Positions 1 to 9,562 are shown, numbered from the stretch's first letter. The stretch: 47,645 nucleotides of DNA from Actinomycetes bacterium (GCA_021802485.1 JAJZXF010000012.1:1-47645), one strand, 5' to 3'. Numbers and translations: made by a program. Notes: generated from the sequence alone by a model not told the origin.

Positions 1-3000
1 AACCGTTAGGTCAAAAGCGTGTGCCAATCTCACCACGGCTTCTACGATCGCTTTGTCCGCGCGTTCCTTCACGATGTCCATGATGAAGGTTCGGTCGATC
101 TTCAGCACGTCAAGCGGCAGGTTCTTCAGGTATCCAAGCGAGGAGTAGCCCGTGCCGAAGTCATCGATCGCAAGCTTGATGCCGAGGTGTTGCAGCTCGG
201 CGAGGAGGGAAGCGGCCGCGTTCACATCGTCGATCAGGGCTGTTTCCGTGACCTCAAGCATCAGCGCCTCTGCGGGGAGCCCCGAGGCTTCGAGTGCCGC
301 AGCAACGACAGAGACGATCTCTGGCTCAGCGAGCTGGCGTGCAGATAGGTTGACTGATACATGGGCATGCGCTGCAGCGGGAAGTGATTTCCTCCACTCG
401 GCCATGGTTGAGCACGCTTGTTGCAGAACCCAGTTCCCCATAGCGACAATCAGGCCGGTCTCTTCTGCGAGCGGGATAAAGTCATACGGCGCGACCAAGC
501 CGCGGCTCGGGTGCCGCCAGCGCATCAGCGCCTCGACGCCAACGACCCGTGCTTCTTGGAGGGATGCGATCGGCTGGTAGAACACGGCCAGCTCGTGGCG
601 TTCCACTGCCCTGCACAGCTCGTCATAGGTCTGTAGCCGGCTGATGACCCGGTCTCTGATTCCCGCGTCGAAGATCTCTACGTGACCCGGGCCCTTGGTT
701 CTTGCCTGGGAGGAGGCTGTATCAGCGTCGCGGAGCAACTCCTCTGCAGAGGTGGCTTCCGGCTCAGTAAAGGCGACTCCGATACTTGCAGACACAATGA
801 TGCTCTCGTCGGCAGCACCGGTGATGGGTTCTGCGATCACTGCCGATAGAGCAGTAGCTATCCTTACTGCGGAGTCCGCGTCCAGGATATCGTGGCAGAG
901 TACTGCGAAGTCGTCATTGCCAAGCCTCGATATCGTATCGCCAGCCCTTGATGCCGCCCGCAGCCGCTGGGCGATCGTGGTGAGGACATGATCCCCGATC
1001 GCTGGCCCGTGTATGTCGTTCAGCAGCTTGAAGCCATCGAGATTGATTGCGAGCAGTGCCAGCCCTCCGGGCCTGTGTCGCGGCTTGTTGATTGCCTTGG
1101 ACAGTGTGTCCATGAAGCCAGGCCGATTCAGGAGTCCTGTGAGCTCGTCGTGGTTGACGCGGAACTTGAGCTGCTGCTGGGCCCTCGTGCTTTCGGTGAC
1201 GTCTGCGAAGGAGCAGATCACCCTCGGATGGTCCTCCCCATCGCTTTCGACGATACGGGTGTTCACGGAAAACCAAAGGCGCTGCCCGCTGTCGGTCATA
1301 GTCCCTATCACTGCGTTCTTGACTGGTTCTCCTGTCCTGAGCGTGGAGGCGATCGGGTAGTCCGACACGTGCAGTGGTGAGCCGCTGGTGCTCACGATAG
1401 GGTGCTGCCCTGCGAGTACAGCATCGCTGGTCTGGGTATCGAGCCGCGAGCCGAGGAGAAGGTTCGCGGTATCGTTCGCCTCGGTGACCCTGCCTTGGTC
1501 ATCGAAGCTGACGATGCCTTCTCCGAGCACGCTCGTGAGTGCTGTGTAGCGATCCTCGATCGTCCTGCGCTCTGCTTCGGCTCTTAGAAACTTGGTCATG
1601 TCAGAGCAGATCCCGACCCAGCCAATGTTCTGTTCCAACTCTCCGACCAGCGGTGCCACCGAAACACGTACTTGGAGTACATCGCCAGCTTTCGTGATAT
1701 GCCGCCGATCGCCGTTGCTGAAAGGGCCGTCGTCAAGTGTGTTTGCTGAGTTCGGATCCGCGGACATGCTCGTAGCGCTTCGGGATCGTCTTGGTGCACG
1801 CGTCCCGTGGGCACGCGTCCCGTGGCCAGAAGTGCGGCGAGTGTTTCTGGTGTTCATGTTATTGGACAGGACGTTTGCAACTGGCTTGCCTATCACCTCT
1901 TCAGCCGTCCAGCCATACGTGCGCACTGCGGCTTGGTTCCAGCTGACGATGTTGCCAGCAACGTCGACGCTGATGAGAGCATCGGACATGTTGGAGACGA
2001 GGTTGGCTTGGTAACGGTTCATCTCCTCCGCACGCTTGCGGTCCGAGATGTCGCGCAGGAGGACCTGGACAGCGGGCTTCTCGTTCCAGGTGGTGAAGAT
2101 CGGAATGGTCTCGATCTTCTGGAGATGGCCGTCGGGGAACTGGAACAGCATCTCTTCGGGGTCCCCAACGTCCCCCAGCTGTTTCAGGGCAGCAACCCGT
2201 TCGAGCAGGCGGACTTGTGACGTCGGGTGCACGTAAGCACCTATCCCCTTGCCGAGGATGTCTGCGACGCCGTGCTCACCAGCAACCTGGATCACAGCCC
2301 GGTTAGCGTAAACGATCACGGATCCGTCGTGGATGACCACCCCATCTGGGGTGTGGTCCAACAACGTGCGGTAGCAACTGGCCCAGTTGGCTGTCTCGCC
2401 CCTGGGCGAAGTGCTGCGATCATCCGCGCCCGCGTCATCAGCCCGAACGCGAACGTCCTCGAGCGTGTCAAGTGTCGATTGGCCAGTGCGCGCGTTGCGG
2501 GCGGGTGCGGGTTTCCGATTGGCGGGGTTTGTGCTGGTGCTGGTGCCGGTACGCCGCTGGTCGCGTTCGCTGCTGCGTCGGCCGTGTTCAGTAGCGTCTT
2601 CGCCTGCCTCGTCGTCCAAGTCTTTGAACGATAGTCCTTGGTGATCAAGGCGCACCACGCCGGTGCAGATTGTGCGCCGTGGGGAACTGGTGGATGTGAT
2701 GGATGATGCTGTTGGCGTAGCCTCCACGATGACGGCATGGCGCGCACCATCGGGACCCTCAATTGTCCATGTGAGCTGGTAGAAGTTCCATGGCGCACCC
2801 TCGGTCACGACGGTGGCTATAGGAGCGACGATCGAAGTCGCAAGATCCGCGACCTGATGGTCGGATGTGTCTTGATGATGGTCCCCATTTCGTGCGGCGT
2901 AGGGGGCTGAGCCCGCCCAGATGCTGAAGCCCGTCTCGCCGGGTCGATAGCCCATCAGTGACTCCAGAGGGGCATTCCATGAAATATGCCCTCTGGCATC

Positions 3001-3279
3001 GATGGACCATGTAATAGCCCTCTCGCCCCTCACGTTGGCAACGGTGCCGCTTGGCGCTTTCGCGTCATGTACGTGAACGGCCGAGCTGAAGCTATCTTGG
3101 CGGGCACCCTTGGTCGCTACCGTATTGAACGCATTGTTGAACGACTTCACGACCGCGCCGGCATCGCGACCCACCGCCGCCTTGGTCGCCCTGGTCACCA
3201 TGGCAGTTTGCCCGCGTTTGCGCGGGGTATGACCGCCGGTGTATTCAGTTGTCCTCCTCCCAGGCTCGATGCCAGCCAT
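1..3279 (-). CDS. Multi-PAS GGDEF/EAL cyclic-di-GMP protein, 3' end outside window
   Basis: The reading frame stays open from the ATG at 3279 to base 1 (1,093 codons, no stop), so the C-terminus lies outside the window. In-frame TAG lies just upstream of the ATG. PAS-like segments fall near residues 95-200, 303-400, 427-560 and 578-700; no transmembrane segment is evident, so it is probably a cytosolic sensor. A GGDEF domain begins with HDELTGLLNRPGFMD (about residue 710), but its signature reads RLGNDDF instead of RxGGDEF, so cyclase activity is doubtful. The EAL domain (from about residue 895) has VEALMRW, NLSARQL, LEVTET, DDFGTGYSSL and LKIDR, the residues expected of an active c-di-GMP phosphodiesterase. 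Inference: a PAS-regulated phosphodiesterase with a regulatory or dead GGDEF. It is divergent from queA. Confidence 0.93.
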   Translation of the reverse strand, partial: MAGIEPGRRTTEYTGGHTPRKRGQTAMVTRATKAAVGRDAGAVVKSFNNAFNTVATKGARQDSFSSAVHVHDAKAPSGTVANVRGERAITWSIDARGHISWNAPLESLMGYRPGETGFSIWAGSAPYAARNGDHHQDTSDHQVADLATSIVAPIATVVTEGAPWNFYQLTWTIEGPDGARHAVIVEATPTASSITSTSSPRRTICTGVVRLDHQGLSFKDLDDEAGEDATEHGRRSSERDQRRTGTSTSTNPANRKPAPARNARTGQSTLDTLEDVRVRADDAGADDRSTSPRGETANWASCYRTLLDHTPDGVVIHDGSVIVYANRAVIQVAGEHGVADILGKGIGAYVHPTSQVRLLERVAALKQLGDVGDPEEMLFQFPDGHLQKIETIPIFTTWNEKPAVQVLLRDISDRKRAEEMNRYQANLVSNMSDALISVDVAGNIVSWNQAAVRTYGWTAEEVIGKPVANVLSNNMNTRNTRRTSGHGTRAHGTRAPRRSRSATSMSADPNSANTLDDGPFSNGDRRHITKAGDVLQVRVSVAPLVGELEQNIGWVGICSDMTKFLRAEAERRTIEDRYTALTSVLGEGIVSFDDQGRVTEANDTANLLLGSRLDTQTSDAVLAGQHPIVSTSGSPLHVSDYPIASTLRTGEPVKNAVIGTMTDSGQRLWFSVNTRIVESDGEDHPRVICSFADVTESTRAQQQLKFRVNHDELTGLLNRPGFMDTLSKAINKPRHRPGGLALLAINLDGFKLLNDIHGPAIGDHVLTTIAQRLRAASRAGDTISRLGNDDFAVLCHDILDADSAVRIATALSAVIAEPITGAADESIIVSASIGVAFTEPEATSAEELLRDADTASSQARTKGPGHVEIFDAGIRDRVISRLQTYDELCRAVERHELAVFYQPIASLQEARVVGVEALMRWRHPSRGLVAPYDFIPLAEETGLIVAMGNWVLQQACSTMAEWRKSLPAAAHAHVSVNLSARQLAEPEIVSVVAAALEASGLPAEALMLEVTETALIDDVNAAASLLAELQHLGIKLAIDDFGTGYSSLGYLKNLPLDVLKIDRTFIMDIVKERADKAIVEAVVRLAHAFDLTV
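1796..1825. repeat. Perfect 15-bp tandem duplication inside a PAS-domain loop
   Basis: The 15-mer gcacgcgtcccgtgg occurs twice head-to-tail (1796-1810 and 1811-1825). In the minus-strand gene it encodes two copies of the pentapeptide HGTRA, so frame is kept. It lies in an Arg/Ser/Thr-rich insert (about residues 480-515) between conserved halves of the third PAS-like domain. Confidence 0.9.
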
Positions 3280-3445
3280 TGCTAGCTAATCGGCACGGTC
3301 CTTCGAGAGCTTGAGCTGTTCTGTCGGAGTGTGCAGGAGCATTGCGCCTTGGCTCGAACCGATTGGCTTGAAAGCGGTCGTGGCGATTGCGGATTGGTTA
3401 CATTGGATTCGGACAGCGTGCGAGATAGTGGCAGTATTGCACGGC

Positions 3446-4651
3446 ATGGCAAGCGTGGCTTTTTCATCACCGGGACGGGACCAGGCGGTCGGCATTGACG
3501 TCGCTTCACTAGCGGGCGATTCGAGTGTTTCAGACCGGTTCAGCTACGCATTGCCAGCGGATCGGATCGCTCAGGAGCCAGTAGAGCCAAGGTCCAAGGC
3601 GCGTCTCATGGACGCAAGTGGTTTGTGCGTGGTCCATCGCAGGGTTTTCGATCTTGCGAGGGTGCTCTCTCCAGGCGACGTTCTGGTGCTCAACAGGACA
3701 AGGGTCGTGCGATCGCGGCTCGAGTTGCGAAAGCAGAGCGGTGGGGCAGCTGAACTCTTGCTTCTGGAGGAGGTTGAGGGCCCAGAGCGCGATGTCGTGC
3801 CGCTGGGGTCCTCGTCTGGCGGGCGTGAGGCGCTGTATCGGGCTCTGGTGAGGCCGGGCCGGCGGATCAGGGCGGGCACGGTCCTGGAACTGGCAGGCGA
3901 GCAGGTGGCGGTCGTCGAGAGCGAGGCGTTGGGAGCAGACAGATCACGGCTCGTGCGGATCCTCGATACCCGCATTATTGACACTTGCGGGCTCCTTGCG
4001 CTCCCACCGTACATCCACAAACCGCTTGCGGACCCGGCTCGTTACCAGACCGTTTACGCTACCTCGCCGGGATCGGTTGCAGCCCCGACGGCCGGGCTGC
4101 ACCTGACCAGGGAACTGCTCGCGGAGTGTGTCGCAAGAGGTGTGAAGGTTGCCGAAGTGGATCTCGCAATTGGGATAGCGACGTTCAGGCCCGTCGAGGT
4201 CGAAGACGTTGCAGATCACGTGATGCATGCAGAGCACTACAGCGTCCCGGAGGAGACCATGAATGCATGTGCCGTGGCCGACAGGGTTGTAGCGGTCGGA
4301 ACGACGACGCTCAGGGCGCTCGAGACGGTCGCTCTGAGCGGCGAGCTCTGCGGCACCACCAGGCTGTTCGTGCATGGCGAGTTCCAGTTCAAGGTTGTTG
4401 ACCTCTTGCTCACGAACTTCCATCAGCCGCGTTCCTCGATGCTCATGCTTGTAGACGCGTTTTACGGTCCGCGCTGGCGGGAGCTGTATACGACGGCCTT
4501 GTCCAGCGACTACCGCTTCTTGTCATTTGGGGACGCGATGCTGCTCGGCCGGGGAGCCGGGAGGATGGCAGTCGCCGAGGAACGAATTGCGACGACAGTC
4601 CCGGAATCCAACAAGAGCGGGACAGCTCATGGATGCTCGGGAGCGCGCTGA
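3446..4651 (+). CDS. queA: S-adenosylmethionine:tRNA ribosyltransferase-isomerase QueA
   Basis: QueA transfers and isomerises the ribosyl group of SAM onto 7-aminomethyl-7-deazaguanine in tRNA, giving epoxyqueuosine. Family segments seen: FSYALPADRIAQEPVEPRSK near the N-terminus, VLVLNRTRVVRSRL, APTAGLHLTRELL, VGTTTLRALE and TNFHQPRSSMLMLVDAF. With the ATG at 3446 the protein is 401 residues, slightly longer than usual because of a poorly conserved 25-residue leader; the open frame extends upstream to 3311 but without family similarity. No strong Shine-Dalgarno is visible. The next gene, tgt, acts one step earlier in the same pathway, so the two probably form an operon. The last 20 residues are non-conserved. 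Confidence 0.95.
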   Translation: MASVAFSSPGRDQAVGIDVASLAGDSSVSDRFSYALPADRIAQEPVEPRSKARLMDASGLCVVHRRVFDLARVLSPGDVLVLNRTRVVRSRLELRKQSGGAAELLLLEEVEGPERDVVPLGSSSGGREALYRALVRPGRRIRAGTVLELAGEQVAVVESEALGADRSRLVRILDTRIIDTCGLLALPPYIHKPLADPARYQTVYATSPGSVAAPTAGLHLTRELLAECVARGVKVAEVDLAIGIATFRPVEVEDVADHVMHAEHYSVPEETMNACAVADRVVAVGTTTLRALETVALSGELCGTTRLFVHGEFQFKVVDLLLTNFHQPRSSMLMLVDAFYGPRWRELYTTALSSDYRFLSFGDAMLLGRGAGRMAVAEERIATTVPESNKSGTAHGCSGAR

Positions 4652-4738
4652 GATGCTATGGCGAAAGAGCATGTATGGCCTTTGCCGTGGTCTGTACGTG
4701 TGCGTGACGTTCTGGTCGCCGACGTCGGAACGCATGTC

Positions 4739-5872
4739 ATGAGTCAAACTCCGCGGCTCGAGATGATCGTGGATTCGCTGGACGGAGCGGCGCGTGCGGG
4801 TTTCGTGCGTACCCAGCGAGGCTCGTTCGCGGTGCCGTGTTTCATGCCGGTTGGCACGCGGGGCGTTGTGAGGTCGCTTTCGGTCTCGGATCTGGAATCG
4901 CTCGGCATCGAAGTGATGCTCGCGAACACGTATCACCTCGCACTGCGGCCAGGAGTAGACATCGTCGAGGAGATGGGTGGCATCCATGGCTTCACGGGTT
5001 GGAGTGGCCATGTGCTGACAGACAGCGGGGGGTTTCAGGCGTACTCGCTGCCATCGAAGATTGACGAAGACGGCATTACCTTCAAGTCGGTCTACGACGG
5101 ATCAGCATTTCGGATGACACCTGAGTCAGCGGTGGATGCCCAGGAGCGCCTCGGTTCGGACATCCAGATGGTTCTGGACGTCTGCCCGGCTCTGCCGGCG
5201 AGCTCGGCCGTTATTTGGGAAGCGGTTCAAACGACGCTCGGATGGGCAGAGCGCTCGCTGAACGCTCACTCCTCGTCATCTCAGGCGATCTTTGGCATCG
5301 TCCAAGGTGGCATCGATGTCGATGCTCGCAGTTGCAGTGCCAAGCGCACAGCGGAGATGGGCTTCGACGGGTATGGGATCGGTGGGCTCTCGGTAGGCGA
5401 GGACCGTGCAGACATGCTGCGCGCACTGGAGGCGACCTTGAGCGAGCTCCCTGACGATCGTCCTAGGTACCTGATGGGGGTGGGGGACCCGGTGGGGTTG
5501 ATTGAAGCGGTCGCTCTTGGCGTGGACATGTTCGATTGCGTCATCCCGACCCGGCTTGCACGCCACGGGACCGTCCTGACCAGCTCCGGGCGGATGTCGC
5601 TGCGCAACGCGAAGTTCGCGAAGGATCCACGTCCCCTGGACGAATCCTGCGTGTGCAGCACCTGTGTGAGCTCGTCGCGGGCGTACCTGCGGCATCTGCT
5701 ACTTGTATCGGAACCGACCGTGCTACGTTTGTTGACGGTTCATAATCTGGTGTGGATGATGCTTTTGATGCGTTCGGCCCGGGAGGCCATTCGCAGTGGG
5801 ACCTATGACGCGATGCGCGCAGAGATTGCAAGCGTATGGCGGGGTTCGTCTAGGGCACGCACCGTTGCGTGA
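4739..5872 (+). CDS. tgt: Queuine/preQ1 tRNA-guanine transglycosylase
   Basis: Tgt exchanges guanine-34 of GUN-anticodon tRNAs for the queuosine precursor preQ1. The substrate-pocket motif TDSGGFQ lies near residue 95, the catalytic Asp motif DMFDCVIPTR near 263, and the zinc site CVCSTC with the downstream His of YLRHL near 304-318. GIVQGGID and GIGGLSVGE are also present. The start at 4739 (MSQTPRLEMIVDS) gives 377 residues, the normal family length; an in-frame ATG at 4658 would add 27 residues without family character. The gene follows queA by 87 bases. This supports bacterial-type queuosine synthesis, although no preQ1 biosynthesis genes are in the window. Confidence 0.95.
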   Translation: MSQTPRLEMIVDSLDGAARAGFVRTQRGSFAVPCFMPVGTRGVVRSLSVSDLESLGIEVMLANTYHLALRPGVDIVEEMGGIHGFTGWSGHVLTDSGGFQAYSLPSKIDEDGITFKSVYDGSAFRMTPESAVDAQERLGSDIQMVLDVCPALPASSAVIWEAVQTTLGWAERSLNAHSSSSQAIFGIVQGGIDVDARSCSAKRTAEMGFDGYGIGGLSVGEDRADMLRALEATLSELPDDRPRYLMGVGDPVGLIEAVALGVDMFDCVIPTRLARHGTVLTSSGRMSLRNAKFAKDPRPLDESCVCSTCVSSSRAYLRHLLLVSEPTVLRLLTVHNLVWMMLLMRSAREAIRSGTYDAMRAEIASVWRGSSRARTVA

Positions 5873-5953
5873 ACTAACCTCAAATCCTGCGCCGGGGTGC
5901 TTGCCTCCCAGGTCTTGCCGACATGAACATGTTAGAAGGGTAGCGTCATCGAA

Positions 5954-6580
5954 TTGATCGATTATCACGGGATTGCGGTTGCCGCGGCTCCAGCGGCACA
6001 GCACTTGTTGCTCGCCGCTGCCACAAAGGCCAAGGCCGCGGCGCCTCAATCATCCCCGTTCAGCTCGCTGCTGCTCATTGGGGTTTTTGTCCTGATCGCG
6101 TACTTCCTCTTGATGCGGCCCGGAAAGAACCGAGCACGTGCTCAGCGGGCTATGCACGAGAGCATGTCGGTGGGTGACCAGGTCGTGACGAACGGCGGGC
6201 TTGTTGGTGAGATCGTCGAGGAGGCAGGGGACCGCCTCATCATTGAAGTGGCTCCAGATGTGACGGTCGCGGTGATGCGCCAATACGTTGTTCAACGCAT
6301 CCCAGCTAGCCCGGCGAGCGATAACGAAGCTCTTGATGCCTCTGGCGTTGGCTTGAGTGCTGAGGATGACCGATACGCCTACGACGATGACGCTGAAGTT
6401 GGCCATGACGAAGTTGCTGATAGCGACGATACCTACGACGAGGACGTAGGCGCTCACAATGACGAAGTTGCTGATCGCGAGGATGAGTCCGACGGTGGCG
6501 CTGGCACGGGCCATGACGACGAGACCGGCGGTGCCGCCCACGGGCGCACGGGTCCCGAGAGGCCAGGACAGGATCAATGA
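5954..6580 (+). CDS. yajC: Preprotein translocase subunit YajC with long acidic tail
   Basis: YajC is a small single-pass protein that associates with SecDF. Starting at TTG 5954, a hydrophobic segment (about residues 37-55, SLLLIGVFVLIAYFLLMRP) is followed by the conserved cytosolic stretch MSVGDQVVTNGGLVGEIVEE (about residues 71-90). Residues 120-208 are an unusual Asp/Glu-rich tail with an internal repeat of the type DEVADxxD, nearly doubling the usual length of about 110 residues. A weak Shine-Dalgarno (agaaggg) lies 12 bases before the TTG, so the start is not certain. The stop overlaps secD in ATGA, indicating translational coupling. Confidence 0.9.
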   Translation: MIDYHGIAVAAAPAAQHLLLAAATKAKAAAPQSSPFSSLLLIGVFVLIAYFLLMRPGKNRARAQRAMHESMSVGDQVVTNGGLVGEIVEEAGDRLIIEVAPDVTVAVMRQYVVQRIPASPASDNEALDASGVGLSAEDDRYAYDDDAEVGHDEVADSDDTYDEDVGAHNDEVADREDESDGGAGTGHDDETGGAAHGRTGPERPGQDQ

Positions 6581-8103
6581 AGGCAAACCGTTTGCTCGTG
6601 AGCGTGATCGTGTTCACCGCGATTTCCTTCGGAGCGATGGTGGGGACCCTCTCAGCGGGGCTCGCGCCGAAACTTGGCCTGGACCTCGCGGGTGGTATAT
6701 CGGTGGTGCTGAAGCCAGCCCACAAGGTCAACTCAAGCGTTCTGACTGAGGCGATCAACATCATACGCAACCGTGTGACAGGCCTTGGGGTGACACAGCC
6801 GAACATCGGAAGCCAAGGCAGCGATATACTAGTGGAGCTGCCCGGAATCAAGAACCGCGCAAAGGTCATTCACATCATCGGAGAGACCGCTCAGCTCTTC
6901 TTCCGCCCGGTGCTATGCGCAGCGCCCGTCTACAGCCCGCCAGCGAAGAAGGCTGGGGCCAAGCCAGCTGCATCTCCTGGTCCGCTCCCGTCGAGCTGTC
7001 CCTCGACCTACCAGGACAGCGCGGCGAACCTGAAGGTGAACACGGCCAACAGCACTCCGACATCCAGTCCACCGCCCGACCCCGCCTTGGCCGCGTACCC
7101 TACCACCCCGCCTAGCCAGGACGTTGCCAGCAAGCCGGTGTTGCTCTACTATCCCGCCTTTCACCAGCGGTATCTTCTTGGCCCCGCGGGCGTGACTGGC
7201 AATGCGCTGAAGTCTGCGACAGCGCAGCTTTCGTCGGGAGGATCATGGGAAGTTGCCTTCAAGCTCACCGGCTCTGGCTCTCCGAAGTGGGATGCTCTTG
7301 CAAAGGCAAACTTTCATCAGATGGTCGCGGTTGACCTGGACGGCAAGATCCAGTCCGCTCCGCTGATCCAGCCCGGCCAAGCAGCGTTTACCAGCTTTAA
7401 CGGCTCGGGCGTCATCAACGGCACGAACTTCACCCAGGCGACAGCGAAGAGCCTCGCTCTCGTCCTGCAGTACGGCGCGCTTCCAGTGCGCCTGGTTCGC
7501 CAAACGGTCCAGTCCGTATCGCCAACCCTTGGCAAGTCATCGCTGATCGCGGGGCTCGCGGCAGGGCTTGTGGGTCTGCTGCTCGTGATGCTCTACATGA
7601 TCTTTTACTACCGCGGCCTCGGCGTGGTGGTGATCCTGGGGCTTGCGACAACTGCAGCGTTGCTGTGGGCGATCATCTCGTTGTTGGGGCATACAAGCGG
7701 TCTGACGCTGGACTTGTCCGGGGTGGTGGGTATGGTCGTGTCGGTCGGCATAACAGTGGACTCCTATGTCGTGTACTTCGAGCGCTTGAAAGACGAGGTG
7801 CGCGCGGGACGATCCGTTCGATCCTCAGTCGACAGGGGTTTTGCCAGAGCGTACCGGACCGTTGTCGCGGCGGACCTTGTATCGCTCATCGGTGCGGTGC
7901 TCTTGTACCTGCTGTCGATCGGCCCGGTGAAGGGATTTGCCTTTTTCCTCGGGTTGTCGACGGTGCTCGACCTCATCTCAGCGTTCTTCTTCACGCGGCC
8001 GTTCGTAATCCTCCTTGGCCGTAGCCCGAGATTCACGCAGGCACGGATGCTCGGCGTAGCATCTGGGCTGGCTGCTGCGCCAGCACCGGAGGGGATCGCA
8101 TGA
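6577..8103 (+). CDS. secD: Protein translocase subunit SecD
   Basis: SecD with SecF uses the proton gradient to help pull secreted proteins through SecYEG. The protein has an N-terminal transmembrane helix (residues 7-27), the conserved LGLDLAGGISVVL motif, a periplasmic P1-type domain containing a Pro/Ala/Ser-rich insert (about residues 125-185, typical of actinobacterial SecD), and a C-terminal membrane domain. The latter has VVGMVVSVGITVDSYVVYFERLKDE, where D is the expected proton-relay residue, and GFARAYRTVVAADLVSLIGA. Length is 508 residues. Four-base ATGA overlaps join it to yajC upstream and secF downstream. Confidence 0.96.
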   Translation: MKANRLLVSVIVFTAISFGAMVGTLSAGLAPKLGLDLAGGISVVLKPAHKVNSSVLTEAINIIRNRVTGLGVTQPNIGSQGSDILVELPGIKNRAKVIHIIGETAQLFFRPVLCAAPVYSPPAKKAGAKPAASPGPLPSSCPSTYQDSAANLKVNTANSTPTSSPPPDPALAAYPTTPPSQDVASKPVLLYYPAFHQRYLLGPAGVTGNALKSATAQLSSGGSWEVAFKLTGSGSPKWDALAKANFHQMVAVDLDGKIQSAPLIQPGQAAFTSFNGSGVINGTNFTQATAKSLALVLQYGALPVRLVRQTVQSVSPTLGKSSLIAGLAAGLVGLLLVMLYMIFYYRGLGVVVILGLATTAALLWAIISLLGHTSGLTLDLSGVVGMVVSVGITVDSYVVYFERLKDEVRAGRSVRSSVDRGFARAYRTVVAADLVSLIGAVLLYLLSIGPVKGFAFFLGLSTVLDLISAFFFTRPFVILLGRSPRFTQARMLGVASGLAAAPAPEGIA

Positions 8104-9542
8104 GAGTCCCCTTGAGCAAGGGCGGCAGGTCGGCAGGCGGGGCGAGGGTGAATCCCGATGATGGGGCGACTGCGTCCCAAGCGGGCGCGACGCGGCCGAA
8201 CGCGTTTGTGCGCCTTTACCGGGGGGAGACGTCGTATGACTTTGTAGGCCGCAAGAAGATTTGGTTCCTGATCTCGGGGTTGATCATCCTTGCGGGCGTC
8301 GCATCCCTTGCAACCCGGGGGCTCAACCTTGGGATCGACTTCAGGGGAGGCACGTCTTGGCAGGTCAATGCTAACGGCATGAGCGTCGGTACCGCTAGGT
8401 CCGTTCTGTCGAAGATGGGGCTGCGGGGAGCTACAGCGGTCTCACTCGGGGCCGGCTCTAGCCGTAAGATCGAGGTTCAGGCGGACCTGCTTGCGGAGCC
8501 GGCTGCAAAACGGGACGCTACTGAAAAGGCGGTGTCAGCTGCTCTCGCAAAGGCGACGAAGCAGAGCCCGTCGGCTGTGACGCTCAAGGATGTGGGGCCT
8601 ACGTGGGGCGGTCAGGTGACGTCCAAGGCTGAGCTCGCTTTGATCGTGTTCTTCATCGCGATCGCGCTGTACATCACGTTCCGCTTCGAGTGGAAGATGG
8701 CTGGGGCCGCGCTTATCGCAGTGGTTCACGACATACTGGTGACAGTTGGGATCTACTCGCTCGCTGGTTTCCAGGTCACTCCGGACACTGTCGTAGCCTT
8801 CCTGACGATTCTCGGCTACTCGCTCTATGACACGATCGTGGTATTCGACAGGGTGCAGGAGAATGCGAAGGGGCTTGGGGCCTCTGGCCGTATGACGTAC
8901 GCGAGCACGGTCAACCTTTCGATGAACCAGGTCATGGCGAGGTCTTTGAACACCTCACTGGTTGCGGTGCTGCCTGTTGCCTCGGTGCTCTTCGTCGGAG
9001 CGTACGTCCTTGGCGCGACGACGCTGCAGTACTTCGGGCTTGCGCTGTTCATCGGCCTTATGACCGGAGCGTACTCGTCGATCTTCATCGCGTCTCCGCT
9101 GCTCGCTGGGTTCAAAGAGCGTGAACCGCGCTACGTCACGATACGGCAGAAGCTGCAGGCGAGGGGCGATGCGGCGCTTGCGCTGACGCCGCTCGCTGCT
9201 GCTAGCAGCACGCTTGGAGGCAGCGATACCTCCGGGCGCCGCTCCGAGGCCGCTCGGAGGTCTTCGAATCAGAGAAGGGCGGCTGCGCGGGTCGCAGACG
9301 CGAGTGCGAGGCGGGCGGCCCCAGATCTGCTCCGACCCAGCGGCGACGGGCTTGTTGCAGGTACCAGCGTCGCTGGAGATGGTGCGGGATCGATCGTTCA
9401 ACCTGGCCCAGTGGGGGACTCCGCAGCGCGCTCTGCCCCGCGAGGACATAGCGGGCCCGCTCGCAAGAGCGCTTCTGGCGCTGCACGTTCCAGGCCAGCA
9501 AGGACGGCGCCGAAGCCAAGGAAGAAGCGGCGGAAGCGCTAG
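8100..9542 (+). CDS. secF: Protein translocase subunit SecF with basic C-terminal tail
   Basis: SecF is the partner of SecD. The N-terminus carries FVGRKKIWFLISGLIILAGV and LGIDFRGGTSWQV, the SecF signature, followed by a small periplasmic domain and five further membrane helices including VAFLTILGYSLYDTIVVFDRV and NQVMARSLNTSL. The conserved domain ends around residue 345. The remaining 130 residues are low-complexity, rich in Ala, Ser and Arg, and end in a Lys/Arg cluster. The length of 480 residues is therefore well above the usual 300-400. The gene overlaps secD by four bases; rel begins 20 bases after its stop. Confidence 0.95.
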   Translation: MRVPLSKGGRSAGGARVNPDDGATASQAGATRPNAFVRLYRGETSYDFVGRKKIWFLISGLIILAGVASLATRGLNLGIDFRGGTSWQVNANGMSVGTARSVLSKMGLRGATAVSLGAGSSRKIEVQADLLAEPAAKRDATEKAVSAALAKATKQSPSAVTLKDVGPTWGGQVTSKAELALIVFFIAIALYITFRFEWKMAGAALIAVVHDILVTVGIYSLAGFQVTPDTVVAFLTILGYSLYDTIVVFDRVQENAKGLGASGRMTYASTVNLSMNQVMARSLNTSLVAVLPVASVLFVGAYVLGATTLQYFGLALFIGLMTGAYSSIFIASPLLAGFKEREPRYVTIRQKLQARGDAALALTPLAAASSTLGGSDTSGRRSEAARRSSNQRRAAARVADASARRAAPDLLRPSGDGLVAGTSVAGDGAGSIVQPGPVGDSAARSAPRGHSGPARKSASGAARSRPARTAPKPRKKRRKR

Positions 9543-9562
9543 AGCGGCAGTAGCCTGGAACT

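Noticed and set aside
3311-3445. Upstream extension of queA
   Set aside because: The frame is open, but the segment lacks family similarity and would lie in the divergent promoter region; ATG 3446 gives a normal length.
4523-5011. Long minus-strand ORF opposite queA/tgt
   Set aside because: Shadow frame of two clear genes; Arg/His-rich composition typical of antisense frames in GC-rich DNA.
6050-6869. Minus-strand ORFs opposite yajC/secD
   Set aside because: The apparent hydrophobic protein is the reverse reading of the Asp/Glu-rich YajC tail; no start signals.
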